Below are positions 39,633 through 40,260 of a stretch of 40,260 bases of DNA, piece after piece (the stretch's first letter is position 1; every line of letters begins with the position of its first letter). The position numbers and the translations under genes were made by a program. Source of the stretch: CAZLQG01 sp964561655 (GTDB taxonomy: Bacteria > Patescibacteriota > Doudnabacteria > UBA920); assembly GCA_964561655.1 (NCBI GenBank), contig CAZLQG010000003.1:1-40260 (forward strand), in the 5' to 3' direction. The notes beneath the pieces are model-generated. The model ran no database searches, had not been told where the DNA came from, and was given only the letters and a program-made list of their open reading frames with translations.

Positions 39633-40260
39633 ATGCTTGAGATTTTACAATATCCATTTATGCAAAGGGCCATTTTGGCGGGGTTGGTTTTAGGTTTGGT
39701 CTTGGCGCTTTTGGGAGTGTTTGTAGTGCTTCGCAGAATGGCATTTTTTTCCGACGGTATTGCCCATGGCTCTTTGGCCGGAGTGGCCATTGGCGTGGTG
39801 TTTTCTTTTAATCCTCTAATTACCGCTTTAATTTTTAGCGTGATTTTTGCGTTGCTTATTTATTTGGTGGAAAAAAAGTACGGCTTAAGTTCAGACACTG
39901 CAATAGGGATTTTATTTACTTCCGGCATGGCTTTTGGCGTGCTTTTGATGAGTTTGCAAACAGGGTACCAGGCAGAACTGATGAGTTTTTTATTTGGGAA
40001 CATTTTGGCCATTGCCAGGTTTGAATTTTGGATGATTTTAGCTGTCGGCATTTCGGTGTTTTTTGCTTTATGGTTTTTAATTCGCCCCTTAGCCCTGTTT
40101 TCTTTAGACGAAGAAACCGCTTATATTTCCGGTGTAAAGGTAAATTTGCTGCAACCTTTGCTTTATGTGATGTTAGCGGTATCGGTGGTTTTAGGAATAA
40201 AAGTTTTAGGCATCATCTTGGTAAGCGCGCTTTTAATTATTCCCGTGGCCACGGCAAAAA
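39633..40260 (+). CDS. znuB: Zinc/manganese ABC transporter permease, truncated by window end
   Basis: ATG 39633 opens a reading frame that continues past the right edge (about 209 codons visible). It reads MLEILQYPFMQRAILAGLV, then LGVFVVLRRMAFFSDGIAHG (the typical ABC-3 permease N-terminal region), LSSDTAIGILFTSGMAFG and FSLDEETAYISGV, followed by VLGIKVLGIILVSALLIIP. Multiple membrane helices form the ion channel for ZnuA and ZnuC. It completes the znuACB operon. Confidence 0.93.
   Translation, partial: MLEILQYPFMQRAILAGLVLGLVLALLGVFVVLRRMAFFSDGIAHGSLAGVAIGVVFSFNPLITALIFSVIFALLIYLVEKKYGLSSDTAIGILFTSGMAFGVLLMSLQTGYQAELMSFLFGNILAIARFEFWMILAVGISVFFALWFLIRPLALFSLDEETAYISGVKVNLLQPLLYVMLAVSVVLGIKVLGIILVSALLIIPVATAK

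Noticed and set aside
1..40260. CRISPR array, prophage or insertion sequence with transposase
   Set aside because: No regularly spaced direct repeats, phage structural genes or transposase ORFs were seen.
1..40260. UGA recoded as glycine (as in some CPR lineages)
   Set aside because: TGA serves as the terminal stop of intact genes (for example those ending at 1360, 12194, 14624) and no conserved protein reads through TGA.

Overview
The window looks like a piece of a small-genome, AT-leaning bacterium. Candidate Phyla Radiation (Patescibacteria) affiliation is my inference from the gene mix: bacterial 23S and 5S rRNA, dnaG-rpoD, TrmB-type regulator, EndoQ, TreT-type glycosyltransferase, a DHS-like protein, and a sigma factor next to a beta-propeller protein. 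Almost all genes use ordinary starts, and TGA ends several genes, so the code is standard. A run of exactly 100 Ns (35204-35303) marks a scaffold join, and the right edge cuts a gene.

Layout: (1) 1-790: 23S 3' end, spacer with its own promoter and a tiny ORF, 5S, terminator. (2) 815-4907: FAM173-like methyltransferase, TrmB-like regulator, glmS, unknown methyltransferase. (3) 4927-10628: three-gene ATP-citrate lyase / citryl-CoA synthetase-lyase set, then threonine dehydrogenase and 2-amino-3-ketobutyrate CoA ligase, with a frameshifted HEPN-like gene between them. All of these route through acetyl-CoA. (4) 10744-12925: YvcK-like protein, GNAT, GlmU-type nucleotidyltransferase. (5) 12926-15399: a GC-richer island with alaC and a 67-codon ORF amid many strong stem-loops. 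(6) 15400-24134: a ribbon-helix-helix/nucleotidyltransferase fusion, then gap, an IMPase-family gene, endoQ, a histidine phosphatase, pyk and ppsA (lower glycolysis/gluconeogenesis). (7) 24284-28357: tRNA-Ser, an HD hydrolase, dnaG, rpoD. (8) 28585-28820: a candidate structured RNA. (9) 28838-31181 (minus): polyamine-like operon of agmatinase-family protein, SMR transporter and DHS-like enzyme. (10) 31265-37802: pyrD, ECF sigma/beta-propeller pair (minus), TreT-like transferase, Trx-DsbD-like protein (minus). (11) 38000-end: zinc/manganese ABC transporter znuA-C-B behind a palindromic metal-repressor-like operator.

The strongest points for a second look are: the split ATP-citrate lyase operon; the DNA-binding-domain/nucleotidyltransferase fusion whose catalytic loop is degenerate, suggesting a sugar-nucleotide-sensing regulator; the hairpin-rich island around alaC; an unassigned structured RNA; and a recurrent pattern of TATAAT boxes placed 6-10 nt before start codons, implying widespread leaderless mRNAs.
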